This document shows positions 26,525-34,404 of a DNA stretch of 64,000 nucleotides, piece after piece. The notes under the pieces were generated by a model. That model had not been told where the DNA came from, did no database searches, and saw only the letters and a program-made list of their open reading frames with translations. The position numbers were made by a program, and so were the translations under genes. Numbering within the stretch: position 1 is the first letter of the stretch; every line of letters starts with the position of its first letter. Source of the DNA: JAEUIE01 sp047602475 (lineage in GTDB: Bacteria; Planctomycetota; Planctomycetia; Gemmatales; HRBIN36); assembly GCA_047602475.1 (NCBI GenBank), contig JASGHE010000003.1, positions 682,001-746,000 on the forward strand. Reading direction: 5' to 3'.

Positions 26525-26558
26525 AAAAAACGCCCGCAACCGTGTTCGATTGCGGGCG
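26525..26558 (-). terminator. Riboswitch-controlled intrinsic terminator
   Basis: On the minus strand CGCCCGCAA pairs with TTGCGGGCG around a 10-base loop, followed by TTTTTT. Its 5' strand overlaps the GGCGCC that forms the riboswitch pseudoknot, so SAH binding and termination exclude each other. Confidence 0.85.
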
Positions 26559-26621
26559 CCGTTGTATGAGGTGTCGAGCCTGGTCCACCATCCACCTGGT
26601 GCGATCGCAGCGCCCCTCGAC
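26554..26621 (-). ncRNA. SAH riboswitch upstream of ahcY
   Basis: Reading the minus strand: P1 GTCGAG pairs with CTCGAC; the conserved GGGGCGCTGCGA follows the first P1 strand; the conserved CCAGGCTCGAC ends the internal stem (CACCAGGTGG/CCACCATCC-like region); and CAACGGCGCCC downstream pairs back with GGGGCGC to form the pseudoknot. This is the arrangement of the known SAH aptamer (as remembered from the Ralstonia structure). It lies at the predicted RNA 5' end and in front of the SAH hydrolase gene. Predicted mechanism: bound SAH holds GGCGCC in the pseudoknot, blocks the terminator, and switches the gene on. Confidence 0.88.
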
Positions 26622-26627
26622 GGGGGT

Positions 26628-26636
26628 ATTATAGCA
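26628..26636 (-). promoter_or_regulatory. Extended -10 promoter of ahcY
   Basis: TGCTATAAT on the minus strand: a perfect TATAAT with the upstream TG. Initiation about 7 bases later falls at the first base of riboswitch stem P1. No -35 is evident, as expected for extended -10 promoters. Confidence 0.75.
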
Positions 26637-26783
26637 TGGGATTGGGGGTGCGGGGAGGGGGAATCTACTGTTGTCTAGTACAAGTGACATAGTTGCGGAG
26701 CAGCGAGTTAGCTTAATCGTAAACTAAGTGTTGCGGGTTACAGAGTACAACTGATCATTTCTATTTGATACAAGGGTACAGAC

Positions 26784-27752
26784 ATGAGTTGGGAGTTCCA
26801 TTCCGAGTTAGTCAATTTGACATCTGCTGAAGATTTCATCAATTATCTCCGTGTAACCGACAACCGTTGGGCCCCTCAAAAAGGTTTTGAATGCGAGTGG
26901 ATTTTTCGTGGTCAGAGCGATTCTGAAAGATGGGAATTGGTTCCGTCAGCTTGGCGATCAACTGGCAAGATAGTGTCAATTCGCAATAGGATTCGCCCTA
27001 CCGTTGAGGCGGAAATCCTCAAGGAGGCGTCATCGTTGCAACCCGGGTTCGATGTTTCATTGGTCACGACGCAAAATCACTACACATGCGACCTACCACT
27101 TATTATCGAACACAATGTACAAGTCTTGTCCGAAGCAATAGTGATCAGAGAGTTTTGCGGCATCGCTGATGAATTAGGACTTCCAGTGCATGATATTGAT
27201 GAACTCCCCCTGAAATTGCATGACCATAGGTCTTATGCCATGAATACTCTCCCTCCTAGTCATAAGCCACAGACTGCGATGTCTCTTGCACAACACCATG
27301 GAGTTCCAACTCGACTGCTAGACTGGACTAGAAAACCATTGGTTGCTGCCTTTTTCGCAGCTGAACAAGGCATTCCCGGTGTTCTGAATCCACCTCCAGA
27401 CAAAATCGCTGTCTGGGCACTAAACACTATCGATAAACATTACAACCATCAGTGGGGCATTTATACACCGAGGCGACATCTGTTCCAATATTTACATGCG
27501 CAATCCGGGTTGTTTACTTGGATGAATGGTGATTTCTACTTCTTGAAGAATGCAAAATGGCCCTCATTACCTGACTTGTTGCATCCAGTGAGCCAGGGCA
27601 CCAAATCCTTACGAAAAATCACCTTGCCCGCAAGCGAAAGTGAGAACGTCTTAAAGCTACTATGGAGAGAGAGGATTTCTAAAGCCCATCTAATGCCAAC
27701 TTACGACAATGTCGCAGCTAGTTCTATGGTAAAGTGGGATTGGCTCAAGTGA
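26784..27752 (+). CDS. FRG-domain protein
   Basis: 322 residues. The FRG domain is recognised from the FRGQSDSERWELVPSAWR motif (about 42-59) and the QHHGVPTRLLDWTRKPLVAAFFA motif (about 172-194); both blocks are diagnostic. The biochemical role of FRG domains is poorly known, but they recur in genes of mobile and defence-type neighbourhoods. The gene is visibly A+T-richer in wobble positions than its neighbours, which suggests acquisition by transfer. It is followed by two palindromic elements and toxin-antitoxin genes. No signal peptide; cytoplasmic. Confidence 0.78.
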   Translation: MSWEFHSELVNLTSAEDFINYLRVTDNRWAPQKGFECEWIFRGQSDSERWELVPSAWRSTGKIVSIRNRIRPTVEAEILKEASSLQPGFDVSLVTTQNHYTCDLPLIIEHNVQVLSEAIVIREFCGIADELGLPVHDIDELPLKLHDHRSYAMNTLPPSHKPQTAMSLAQHHGVPTRLLDWTRKPLVAAFFAAEQGIPGVLNPPPDKIAVWALNTIDKHYNHQWGIYTPRRHLFQYLHAQSGLFTWMNGDFYFLKNAKWPSLPDLLHPVSQGTKSLRKITLPASESENVLKLLWRERISKAHLMPTYDNVAASSMVKWDWLK

Positions 27753-27777
27753 TCAATGAGCCAGGTATCGTAGTCCC

Positions 27778-27876
27778 GTAGGGTGCGTAAGCGGTACTCT
27801 GCGCGACGCACCATTTTGATGAGATGCGATACGCTGTGAAGGTGCGTCTCCGGAGTACCGTTCGACGGCACCCTAC
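27778..27876. repeat. Palindromic element, family D
   Basis: GTAGGGTGCGTAAGCGGTAC at the left and TCGACGGCACCCTAC at the right. Hairpin tips GCGGTACTCTGC and CCGGAGTACCG. Confidence 0.85.
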
Positions 27877-27887
27877 CGATTCGGTGA

Positions 27888-27984
27888 CCGTGGCACTGCT
27901 TTGAGTACTCTCAAAGCAGTGGAAATCTCGCGATGACTTTGCACGTTGCCCACTGCTTTCGGAATACCGAAAGCAGTGCCACGG
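27888..27984. repeat. Palindromic element, family F
   Basis: Arms CCGTGGCACTGCTTTGAG and CGAAAGCAGTGCCACGG, hairpin tips TGAGTACTCTCA and TTCGGAATACCGAA, core GACTTTGCACGTTG (the same core word as in family B at 3556). Confidence 0.85.
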
Positions 27985-28038
27985 TTCTTTCGCTCAAAAA
28001 ACGTATCGAAAGCGGGGGAAGCGGTAGAATAGACATGG

Positions 28039-28512
28039 ATGAAGCCAACAGTGTATGTGGAAACAACGATACCGAGCTATCTGACTGCGTGGCCGAGCCG
28101 GGATTTGGTTCGGGCAGCGCATCAGCAGATTACGCGCGAATGGTGGAAACATCGCGATCAATTCGATCTATTTGCTTCCCGGCTAGTGGTACAAGAATGT
28201 CAGTCGGGAGATCAACAGGCTGCGACAGACCGATTGGCTTCTCTGGCAGGGATACCGCTTCTGCAAGAAGGGCCAGAGATTGCCGAGTTGGCTGAGGCAT
28301 TAATGCGAGACGTTCCTCTACCCGACAAGGCAGTTGCAGACGCTCTTCATATTGCAACCGCCGCGGTTCATGGCATAGAATATCTGTTAACCTGGAATTG
28401 CAAGCATCTGGCGAACGTCGTTCTACGGCCGCACATTGAAGCAGTATGCCGAGAAAACGGGTACGAACCACCCTTGGTATGCACCCCGGAAGAGCTTTCC
28501 TGGGAGGAATGA
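28039..28512 (+). CDS. PIN-domain toxin (VapC-like)
   Basis: 157 residues. The N-terminal PTVYVETTIPSYLTAW, then LVVQECQSGD, and PDKAVADALHIATAAVHGIE (about 108-127), ending in LLTWNCKHLAN, are the four conserved blocks of this PIN subfamily, predicted ribonucleases of type II toxin-antitoxin systems. A small gene follows after 3 bases and is the likely antitoxin, so the order is toxin first. TAGAAT lies 8 bases before the start, so the leader is very short. Confidence 0.75.
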   Translation: MKPTVYVETTIPSYLTAWPSRDLVRAAHQQITREWWKHRDQFDLFASRLVVQECQSGDQQAATDRLASLAGIPLLQEGPEIAELAEALMRDVPLPDKAVADALHIATAAVHGIEYLLTWNCKHLANVVLRPHIEAVCRENGYEPPLVCTPEELSWEE

Positions 28513-28515
28513 GCC

Positions 28516-28713
28516 ATGTTTGAAGATGACATTATCCGTGAAGTGCGTGCGGCTCGGGAGGAGTATGCCAAGTCACACGGTTTCAATATCCGTGCCATCG
28601 TTGCCGACTTGCAGGCACGGGGGCATGAAGGGGATTGGAAGGTAGTCCGTCGCCCTGCCCGGCGTCCCCAGCAGGTGGATCGTCAGAAAATGAAAACGGT
28701 TGCTGTGTCGTAA
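28516..28713 (+). CDS. Small protein paired with the PIN toxin, probable antitoxin
   Basis: 65 residues, 3 bases after the PIN gene, with GGAGGAATGAGCC as ribosome-binding region. The helical N-terminus (DDIIREVRAAREEYAKSHGF) resembles small partners commonly found next to this PIN subfamily; the C-terminus is strongly basic (RRPARRPQQ). Antitoxin identity is inferred from context only. Confidence 0.6.
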   Translation: MFEDDIIREVRAAREEYAKSHGFNIRAIVADLQARGHEGDWKVVRRPARRPQQVDRQKMKTVAVS

Positions 28714-28725
28714 GTCAATAGTCCC

Positions 28726-28795
28726 GTAGGGTGCGTAAGCGGTACTCAGCGCGACGCACCAATTTGATGAGATGCGATCCGCTGTGAAGGTGCTA
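28726..28795. repeat. Palindromic element, family D (right end lost)
   Basis: Left part as at 27778 (GTAGGGTGCGTAAGCGGTAC), but the right arm breaks off after GAAGGTGC, close to the stop of the convergent DUF5615 gene. Confidence 0.75.
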
Positions 28796-28800
28796 TCTCT

Positions 28801-29157
28801 CTATACGTAAAAGATCTGTCCCTGAAGCACATCAATTGCTCTGAGCAATTCATCTATCGATTTCGCCAGGACTGTGAACTTATCCTGCTTCCTTTTCACA
28901 TTCGGAAGCGCCACGATGACGATGCCATAGTGGCCGGTGCTTTCTTTGTGTAGTGCTTCAAAGTCTCTTCGGTTCATGGTGAGGACTGCACGTTTATGTT
29001 GGGCAGCGATTTGAAGAACCATGGGGTCTTCGATTCCATCGCCACCTTTGCTTTCGCAATCATCTCGGACCGTGGTGATGTCATGCCCTTTGGCCCGTAG
29101 TTGATTCACTACAGGCATGGGGAAATGCTCGTCGGCATATAGCATCTTGACAGACAT
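28801..29157 (-). CDS. DUF5615-type PIN-like toxin
   Basis: 118 residues of the DUF5615 family: N-terminal YADEHFPMPVVNQLRAKGHD with the conserved DE acid pair, AVLTMNRRDFEALH in the middle (about 57-70), and the GIVIVAL strand. DUF5615 proteins are PIN-fold toxins normally encoded next to DUF433 antitoxins, and such a gene lies 9 bases upstream on the same strand. Confidence 0.75.
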   Translation of the reverse strand: MSVKMLYADEHFPMPVVNQLRAKGHDITTVRDDCESKGGDGIEDPMVLQIAAQHKRAVLTMNRRDFEALHKESTGHYGIVIVALPNVKRKQDKFTVLAKSIDELLRAIDVLQGQIFYV

Positions 29158-29166
29158 AACTACCGA

Positions 29167-29445
29167 TTAAGCACTTTGATTATTTTCGATTTCACTATTA
29201 ATCTCCTCCGCATGGCTGGCTTGATACTCCCAGGCGGCAGTCAGGTCTGACATTTGCAGATGGGGGTACATTTCGAGGATTTCGCAGTCGGTGAAGCCCT
29301 GTTTTCGCGCGAGAGCCAGACCCCAGACGGGTATTCGGGTGTCCTTGATACGGGCAGAGCCGCCACAGATATTGGGCGTGGAGACGATGCAAGGTTCAGG
29401 CTTGGCTTTCTTTTCGCCGAGAGCAACGGTTAGGGTCAAAATCAT
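29167..29445 (-). CDS. DUF433 antitoxin
   Basis: 92 residues. The segment IVSTPNICGGSARIKDTRIPVWGLALARKQGFTD contains the DUF433 signature (GGxARIxxTRIPV), a small DNA-binding fold found in antitoxins. It precedes the DUF5615 toxin by 9 bases in an operon. Confidence 0.8.
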   Translation of the reverse strand: MILTLTVALGEKKAKPEPCIVSTPNICGGSARIKDTRIPVWGLALARKQGFTDCEILEMYPHLQMSDLTAAWEYQASHAEEINSEIENNQSA

Positions 29446-29683
29446 TGATAGGCCCTTCTTACTGACTTTATTCTATACCTCTTTCGGTATCACTGCAATT
29501 GACACCGTTCACGTTCCCGGCATTAGAGGTAAGGTTTCAAAGAACTCGGCTAACTTCACCGGCGAGCTAACGCTTCGCCGCTCTTATTAGTCCATTGCTC
29601 CTGTGCCATCTCCTTGACACTCTGTTCCCCTGAGCTAGCATTACATACTTCCCAGTTTATCTAGTTTTCCGCAGGATCTCGTG

Positions 29684-30823
29684 ATGGTGAAGCTTCAGAA
29701 GGCCGTAACGCTTGTTTGCTTAGGGTTGGCGTTCTTTGTGTTCAGCGGCGAAGTGAGAGGTCAGGTCATCGGGTTTGGGACCGCTGGGCTCTATAACGAG
29801 TACACTCTGGGGAACTCGACACGCACGAATGTCGATACGCAAGGTCGGGCGGCGGTGGGTGGGATCGCTCAGTACACCAACTTCACGGTCGCCAGTCAGC
29901 TCCCTCCTAACTCTGGTGTTCCTACCCTGGTGGTGGGTGGTGCCCTCAATGCTTCAGGGGCTAGTTTCAACGGAAGCACTTATGTAGCAGGCAATGCAAC
30001 TTACACCACGCCGACAATCAACGGCAGCTACGGCGGAGTCACCTACAGCGATGTGTTCGCTGCCAACGGCTCGGTCACTTTCGGGTCAGGCGGCCAGATC
30101 AAAGCGAATGTGAGATACGGGACAACCTATAGCCCTAACGGCACGACTGTTGCTGGCTCGGTGACCGGGCCTGTATCGACAGCAATGCCTTTGGATTTCG
30201 CCACCACGAACAATTATGTCAAGGCGTTGTCCCTGGCACAGTTCAAAGGAACCGATCCTTCGGTGGGGCTGGTCTTTAATGCTCTGAATATCAACACAGC
30301 CTCGGGGACGCCTGACCCTGGAACTAACTCTTACTTTTACAACGTGACCGGAGCTGACTTTTCGAACTCCACATCGGGGTTCAATATTACTGCTTCGGCG
30401 ACAGATACCGTGGTGATCAATGTCAGCGGAACCAGCATCACCGTGCCGAACACCGGTTTCAATCTTTCCGGCGGCATCACTGTGAATCATCTGGTCTTCA
30501 ATTTCTATCAGGCTACCTCGCTGGTCGTCAGTAGTGCCCGTGGTTCGTTTCTTGCTCCCCTGGCAGCCACCACTGGCAATTCGGGCGGGTTCAATGGCAA
30601 CCTCATCGTCGGGTCGCTGAACGGCAGCATTGAAACGCATATCTTTGATGGCGGCGGCACCAGCGGCCAAAGCACGTTGTTCGATGGAACGCTGCGCTCT
30701 GTGGCCATCCCCGAACCTGTCACGTTAGTGATGATTACCCTGGCGATAGCGGGTGCTTACAGTGTCTGGCTTTGGAAGAAGAGGCAGGCCAAGAAGTTGT
30801 TGGAAGAACAGGTGGCAGTGTAG
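29684..30823 (+). CDS. Choice-of-anchor A family PEP-CTERM protein
   Basis: 379 residues from ATG 29684; a GTG one codon upstream is also possible, with AGGA in front. Signal peptide (VTLVCLGLAFFVFSGEVRG), then a beta-helix-like region rich in Gly/Ser/Asn/Thr beginning with an FGTAGLYNEYTLGN segment, the pattern of choice-of-anchor A domains. It ends in a PEP-CTERM tail: IPEPVTLVMITLAIAGAYSV followed by KKRQAKK. Probably exported and sorted by an exosortase. Not linked to other envelope genes except the retropepsin-like gene 54 bases downstream. Confidence 0.78.
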   Translation: MVKLQKAVTLVCLGLAFFVFSGEVRGQVIGFGTAGLYNEYTLGNSTRTNVDTQGRAAVGGIAQYTNFTVASQLPPNSGVPTLVVGGALNASGASFNGSTYVAGNATYTTPTINGSYGGVTYSDVFAANGSVTFGSGGQIKANVRYGTTYSPNGTTVAGSVTGPVSTAMPLDFATTNNYVKALSLAQFKGTDPSVGLVFNALNINTASGTPDPGTNSYFYNVTGADFSNSTSGFNITASATDTVVINVSGTSITVPNTGFNLSGGITVNHLVFNFYQATSLVVSSARGSFLAPLAATTGNSGGFNGNLIVGSLNGSIETHIFDGGGTSGQSTLFDGTLRSVAIPEPVTLVMITLAIAGAYSVWLWKKRQAKKLLEEQVAV

Positions 30824-30877
30824 ATAATAAGGTGCATGTAGCGGGATATCTCGACAGCACCTTTCGGTAGATTTCAG

Positions 30878-31756
30878 ATGTGTCATTTCGTTACTGTTGT
30901 CCTGCTTGTCGGGTTATGGAATCCTCACGCCCTGGCCCAGCAGCCCGTTGCTGGCGAAGTCGTCATCCCCTTCACTCTCACCAGTCAGAACAACATCGTT
31001 GTGCAGGCGTTTCTCAATGGTGGCGGTGCGCTCAAGCTTATGCTGCACACTGCTTCGAGCGGGGTGACGTTGACGGAGGAGGGGGCGAAGAAGGCGAAGA
31101 TGGTGTTTACGGGATCAACGGAGATGAAATCGTGGGGTGGCAGCGGTACTTCAAGGTGGAGCAAGGGGAACACGTTGCTGCTTGGCAACTACCAGCAAGG
31201 GAACATCACTGTTCACGAGAACAAGAACTCGGGCGAAGGCACGGATGGGAAGTTTGGGCTCGACATCTTCGGGAAACGGATAGTGGAGATCGACTTTGGC
31301 CGCAGCCTGATTGTGCTGCATGAGAAGCTGCCTGCGAAAGTGGAACGGTACACTCGGGTGAAGTTGGAGAACCGGGATGGCGAACTCTTCGTGCAGGGCA
31401 ACTGCCTGATTGAGGGTAAGGATCATGTCACCCGGTTTCTGATTCATACCGGCTACTCGGGCGGACTGCTTCTCGATGATGCGTTTGCGGCCAAAGCTGG
31501 GGTGGAGGGGAAGATCAAGATCACCAGCGAATCGAGTTTGAAGGATTCGTTCGGGCATACGATCAAGGTGAAGAAGGGAATACTGCCGACGTTTGTGTTG
31601 GGGAAGACGACGATCAGTGAGGTACCGGTGGGTTTCTTCGCCGGGGCGGTGGGGGCGCAGAAGATGAGCGTGCTGGGGTGTGAGGTGCTCAAGCGGTTTA
31701 ATGTTGTCTTTGATCTGGGGAATAACGAGCTGTACCTGGAGCTAATTCGGCGATAG
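30878..31756 (+). CDS. Retropepsin-like protein lacking catalytic aspartates
   Basis: 292 residues with a signal peptide (VTVVLLVGLWNPHALA). Two lobes each carry the flap and active-site pattern of aspartic proteases, but the catalytic D of D-T/S-G is His in both: LMLHTASSG (H57) and FLIHTGYSG (H190). The surrounding hydrophobic-hydrophobic-x-T-x-x-SG pattern is otherwise kept, and the end (VLGCEVLKRFNVVFDLGNNELYL) matches the family's closing strands. A secreted non-peptidase binding protein, or one with changed chemistry, is inferred. Confidence 0.65.
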   Translation: MCHFVTVVLLVGLWNPHALAQQPVAGEVVIPFTLTSQNNIVVQAFLNGGGALKLMLHTASSGVTLTEEGAKKAKMVFTGSTEMKSWGGSGTSRWSKGNTLLLGNYQQGNITVHENKNSGEGTDGKFGLDIFGKRIVEIDFGRSLIVLHEKLPAKVERYTRVKLENRDGELFVQGNCLIEGKDHVTRFLIHTGYSGGLLLDDAFAAKAGVEGKIKITSESSLKDSFGHTIKVKKGILPTFVLGKTTISEVPVGFFAGAVGAQKMSVLGCEVLKRFNVVFDLGNNELYLELIRR

Positions 31757-31854
31757 ATTGGCAGCCGATGAGTTGAAAAGGTGCGTCTGAGTGCATTGAA
31801 CGAAACGGGGCCCTGTGGTAGAGTAACAGAGTAGTGGTGAAAGCTGGAGTCAAA

Positions 31855-32139
31855 ATGGTCCGTTACAAAGCAGGCTATAAATACGTTCCTACGGGAGTTC
31901 ATGCCCAGGTGCTGGATTATCCAGACGCTATTACTTGTGCCGCTGATTTGGAAGGCGCCCGGAAGTTGCTGGCAGTTGCATTGGCTGACGTGGCGGAGGC
32001 GGCTATCGAAGCAGGCGAGCCTTTGCCTACTCCGGACTTTACAGCCACCGACACTGAGATGGATATCGAGGAACCGATCTATTTGCACCTGGTCGCCAGC
32101 ACCGATGTGAAGGAAACGCCGGCTGGTGCAGTTTCATGA
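31855..32139 (+). CDS. hicB: HicB-type antitoxin
   Basis: 94 residues from ATG 31855 (GGAG 7 bases upstream; a GTG 7 codons earlier is less likely). The partial RNase H-like fold is seen as YVPTGVHAQVLDYPDAITCA followed by LEGARKLLAVALADVAEAA, as in HicB proteins. The stop overlaps the hicA start by 4 bases. It should neutralise HicA and repress the operon; the usual C-terminal DNA-binding domain is short or absent. Confidence 0.78.
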   Translation: MVRYKAGYKYVPTGVHAQVLDYPDAITCAADLEGARKLLAVALADVAEAAIEAGEPLPTPDFTATDTEMDIEEPIYLHLVASTDVKETPAGAVS

Positions 32140-32324
32140 AAAGGGTCGACCTAATCAAACATTTGCAGGTTCACGGGTGCCAGTTACGACGTGAAGGTCG
32201 CGGGCATTCTATCTGGTTCAACCCGGCTACTGGTCGTCAAAGCAGTGTGCCTCGACATAGGGAAGTGGATGATTACACCGCCCGAGCCATCTGTCGACAG
32301 TTGGGAATTCCTGAGGCACAATAA
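32136..32324 (+). CDS. hicA: HicA-type mRNA interferase
   Basis: 62 residues, the normal size. It has the dsRBD-like fold pattern KRVDLIKHLQVHGCQLRREG with catalytic His24 in GHSIWFNP, and VPRHREVDDYTARAICRQLG. Translationally coupled to hicB by a 4-base overlap. Complete and presumably active. The right half of a family D repeat follows the stop directly. Confidence 0.85.
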   Translation: MKRVDLIKHLQVHGCQLRREGRGHSIWFNPATGRQSSVPRHREVDDYTARAICRQLGIPEAQ

Positions 32325-32360
32325 GGTGCGTCTCCGGAGTACCGTTCGACAGCACCCTAC
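32323..32360. repeat. Right half of a family D palindromic element
   Basis: AAGGTGCGTCTCCGGAGTAC continuing to GACAGCACCCTAC; it starts in the last base pair of the hicA stop. Confidence 0.75.
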
Positions 32361-32427
32361 TCCATACATTAATCGGTGCGTTGGTCGAAGTACCTCTCAG
32401 TTATCCTTACTTCTTTGGAGAAGCACC

Positions 32428-32859
32428 ATGATGCAGTGGAATCCCTACCTTGCCTTCAATGGCAAGTGCGAAGCAGCGTTCAAGTTTTACGAGAAGTGTT
32501 TGGGCGGCAAGATTGTCATGATGATGCGTTACGGCGAGATGCCGCCGAGCGATCAGGGGGGCGGTGGGGAGATGCCAGCCGACGTGAAGAACCGCATTAT
32601 GCATGCCCGGCTGACGGTGGGCACTCAAGTTTTGATGGGTGGTGATTGTCCTCCCAGCATGCCCTACAACGGTATCCATGGCAACTCGGTGGCGTTGCAG
32701 GTGGATACGCCTGAGCAGGCGGAGAAGGTGTTTGCTGCACTCAGCGAAGGCGGCAATGTTACCATGCCGATGTGCGAGACGTTCTGGGCGGTGCGGTTCG
32801 GGATGCTGAGTGATCAGTTCGGTGTGCCATGGATGGTGAACTGCGAGAAGAAGATGTAA
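32428..32859 (+). CDS. VOC-superfamily protein (PhnB/glyoxalase-like)
   Basis: 143 residues from ATG 32428 with TTGGAG 8 bases before. Typical PhnB-like VOC fold: NPYLAFNGKCEAAFKFYEKC at the N-terminus, a methionine-rich MMMRYGEMPPSDQ loop, the HARLTVGTQVLMGGD strand, and the closing WAVRFGMLSDQFGVPWMVN with conserved tryptophans. The family binds small hydrophobic substrates or metals; no specific reaction can be assigned. Followed by a bidirectional terminator. Confidence 0.78.
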   Translation: MMQWNPYLAFNGKCEAAFKFYEKCLGGKIVMMMRYGEMPPSDQGGGGEMPADVKNRIMHARLTVGTQVLMGGDCPPSMPYNGIHGNSVALQVDTPEQAEKVFAALSEGGNVTMPMCETFWAVRFGMLSDQFGVPWMVNCEKKM

Positions 32860-32876
32860 GTTGATGAAGCAAAGAG

Positions 32877-32907
32877 AAAGCCCACGGAGAGTACTCCGTG
32901 GGCTTTT
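32877..32907. terminator. Bidirectional intrinsic terminator
   Basis: AAAGCCCACGGAG and CTCCGTGGGCTTTT form a 13-base-pair stem with loop AGTA between the convergent VOC and TPM genes, with T-rich tails on both strands. Confidence 0.8.
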
Positions 32908-32925
32908 GTAGTTCATGGTGAGGGG

Positions 32926-34233
32926 TTAGAAGTCTCCGCCACCGCCGCCGGAGTCGCCGCCGCTGAAATCGCCGCCGCCTCCGCCGAAGTCTCCACCACC
33001 ACCGAAGTCTCCGCCACCGCCGCCAAAGTCTCCGCCGCCGCCTCCGAAGTCTCCTCCGGAGCTGCCGCCGCCGAAGTCGCCACCACCACCAGTCATGTCC
33101 TGATCGTAGTTGGCGCCGGCAGAAGCACCGCCGTCATCATCGGGCAGATCGCCGCCGGTGGTGTAACCCGTGACGGGTTCATCAGAGCCTCGGCTGCTGG
33201 AGCCTCCGCCGAAGTAGCCGCCGCCGGTGCTGGCAGAGGTGCCGCCGTAATTACCACCATAGTCGCCGCCATGGCTGCCGCCCCGGAAGAAGCGATCATA
33301 CATGAAGTTGCCTGCAGCGGCACCGAGCATGCCGGTCATCAGGCTGCCCATGAAGCCCATGCCGCCAGCCTGTTGCTGCGGAGGATAGCCCATCGGCTGA
33401 CCACCGTACGCTTGGCCGTAGGGTTGACCATAGCCTGGGGGTGGAGGAGGCACCATCCCGCCACGGTTCATCCCTGGAGGAGGGGGAGGAGCATTGTAGT
33501 CGCCTGGTTGAACTCGTGGCCGAGTGAAGGCCCGCACCAGGCCGATCAGAATCCAGAAGCCAAGCAGACCGACGACGATGTAGATCACCACAGTTGTCAT
33601 GTCGTTTCCTCCAGCGGCATGTTGGTTGCCGGCAGGTTTATGGTCGATGGGTTTGTTAGTGTTGACTACGACACCTTTGTCTCTGTCTTTGCTTGCAGGA
33701 GGCAGGGCAGCGTAGCCCGTCTCCATCGTTTTTTGGATGTCCCCCACCATGTTCAGGAAAGCCTGGTTGGGATCGCTGGCGAACGTCTTACCGAGAGTAT
33801 TGCGGGCATGAGTCGCATCGTCTCGGGTGAAGATCTTGCGGGTCTCGTCGTCCGACCAGAACTCGATGCGCTTGGCGGGTTTGCCCGTGCCGACATCGTC
33901 CTGGGTTTCCTGGCAGATGAGCACCAGCGTACCGTGCAGCTTGAGAGCCTTGCCTCGCGCTTCAGCCCATTGGGAATAGAAGTTGTCTCGGTCTTTACGG
34001 AAGGCGTCCCGTTTCTCAGCGGGGATGCCACGAATGGTTTCGATGACCACCGCCTTCTTCGTCTTCTGCTGAATATCCTTGAGAATCTCGTCTGCTTTCT
34101 TCACCGTTTCGCTGGAGAAGAGTTTGGCAGTATCGTGTACGCTGGCATCCGCTGCCTGCGCCAGGCTATTTATGCTCAGCCAGCAAATCAGCACGAGAGC
34201 CGGCAGAGTTTTGGTTTTCACGGCAAGGGACAT
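32926..34233 (-). CDS. TPM-domain membrane protein with glycine-rich GGGGDF tail
   Basis: 435 residues. Signal peptide (LPALVLICWLSINSLAQA), then a TPM domain (about 30-175: VHDTAKLFSSETVKKADEIL and later), a membrane helix (VVIYIVVGLLGFWILIGLV, about 213-231), a proline/glycine-rich cytoplasmic or surface segment (PPPPPGMNRGG), and a C-terminus made of at least six GGGGDF-type units. TPM proteins occur in photosystem repair and envelope maintenance; the role here is unknown. The repeat tail is nearly pure Gly/Asp/Phe. Confidence 0.72.
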   Translation of the reverse strand: MSLAVKTKTLPALVLICWLSINSLAQAADASVHDTAKLFSSETVKKADEILKDIQQKTKKAVVIETIRGIPAEKRDAFRKDRDNFYSQWAEARGKALKLHGTLVLICQETQDDVGTGKPAKRIEFWSDDETRKIFTRDDATHARNTLGKTFASDPNQAFLNMVGDIQKTMETGYAALPPASKDRDKGVVVNTNKPIDHKPAGNQHAAGGNDMTTVVIYIVVGLLGFWILIGLVRAFTRPRVQPGDYNAPPPPPGMNRGGMVPPPPPGYGQPYGQAYGGQPMGYPPQQQAGGMGFMGSLMTGMLGAAAGNFMYDRFFRGGSHGGDYGGNYGGTSASTGGGYFGGGSSSRGSDEPVTGYTTGGDLPDDDGGASAGANYDQDMTGGGGDFGGGSSGGDFGGGGGDFGGGGGDFGGGGDFGGGGGDFSGGDSGGGGGDF

Positions 34234-34340
34234 AGCGTCTCCTCAGAGGGAAAGGGGAACCGCAGGCTATTGTACGCAGCCAATGGGATGCGGTTCTCGT
34301 TGATTATTCGTTTTCTAATGGAAAAGATTTAGGGTATAGC

Positions 34341-34374
34341 TTTCAGCAGTCAGCTATCAGCTTTCAGCTATAAG
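34341..34374. repeat. Heptanucleotide tandem repeat (TCAGCTN)
   Basis: TCAGCAG, TCAGCTA, TCAGCTT, TCAGCTA, then TAAG. First of two heptamer tracts in the gap before hslV. Confidence 0.65.
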
Positions 34375-34404
34375 TGGGCGTGGTTTTGCGTATAAATGTA
34401 GGAG

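Noticed and set aside
25123..26634. 503-codon open frame on the plus strand opposite ahcY
   Set aside because: It is the antisense of a strongly conserved gene, and its composition (Val/Gly/Asp-rich without motifs) is typical of a codon-bias shadow.
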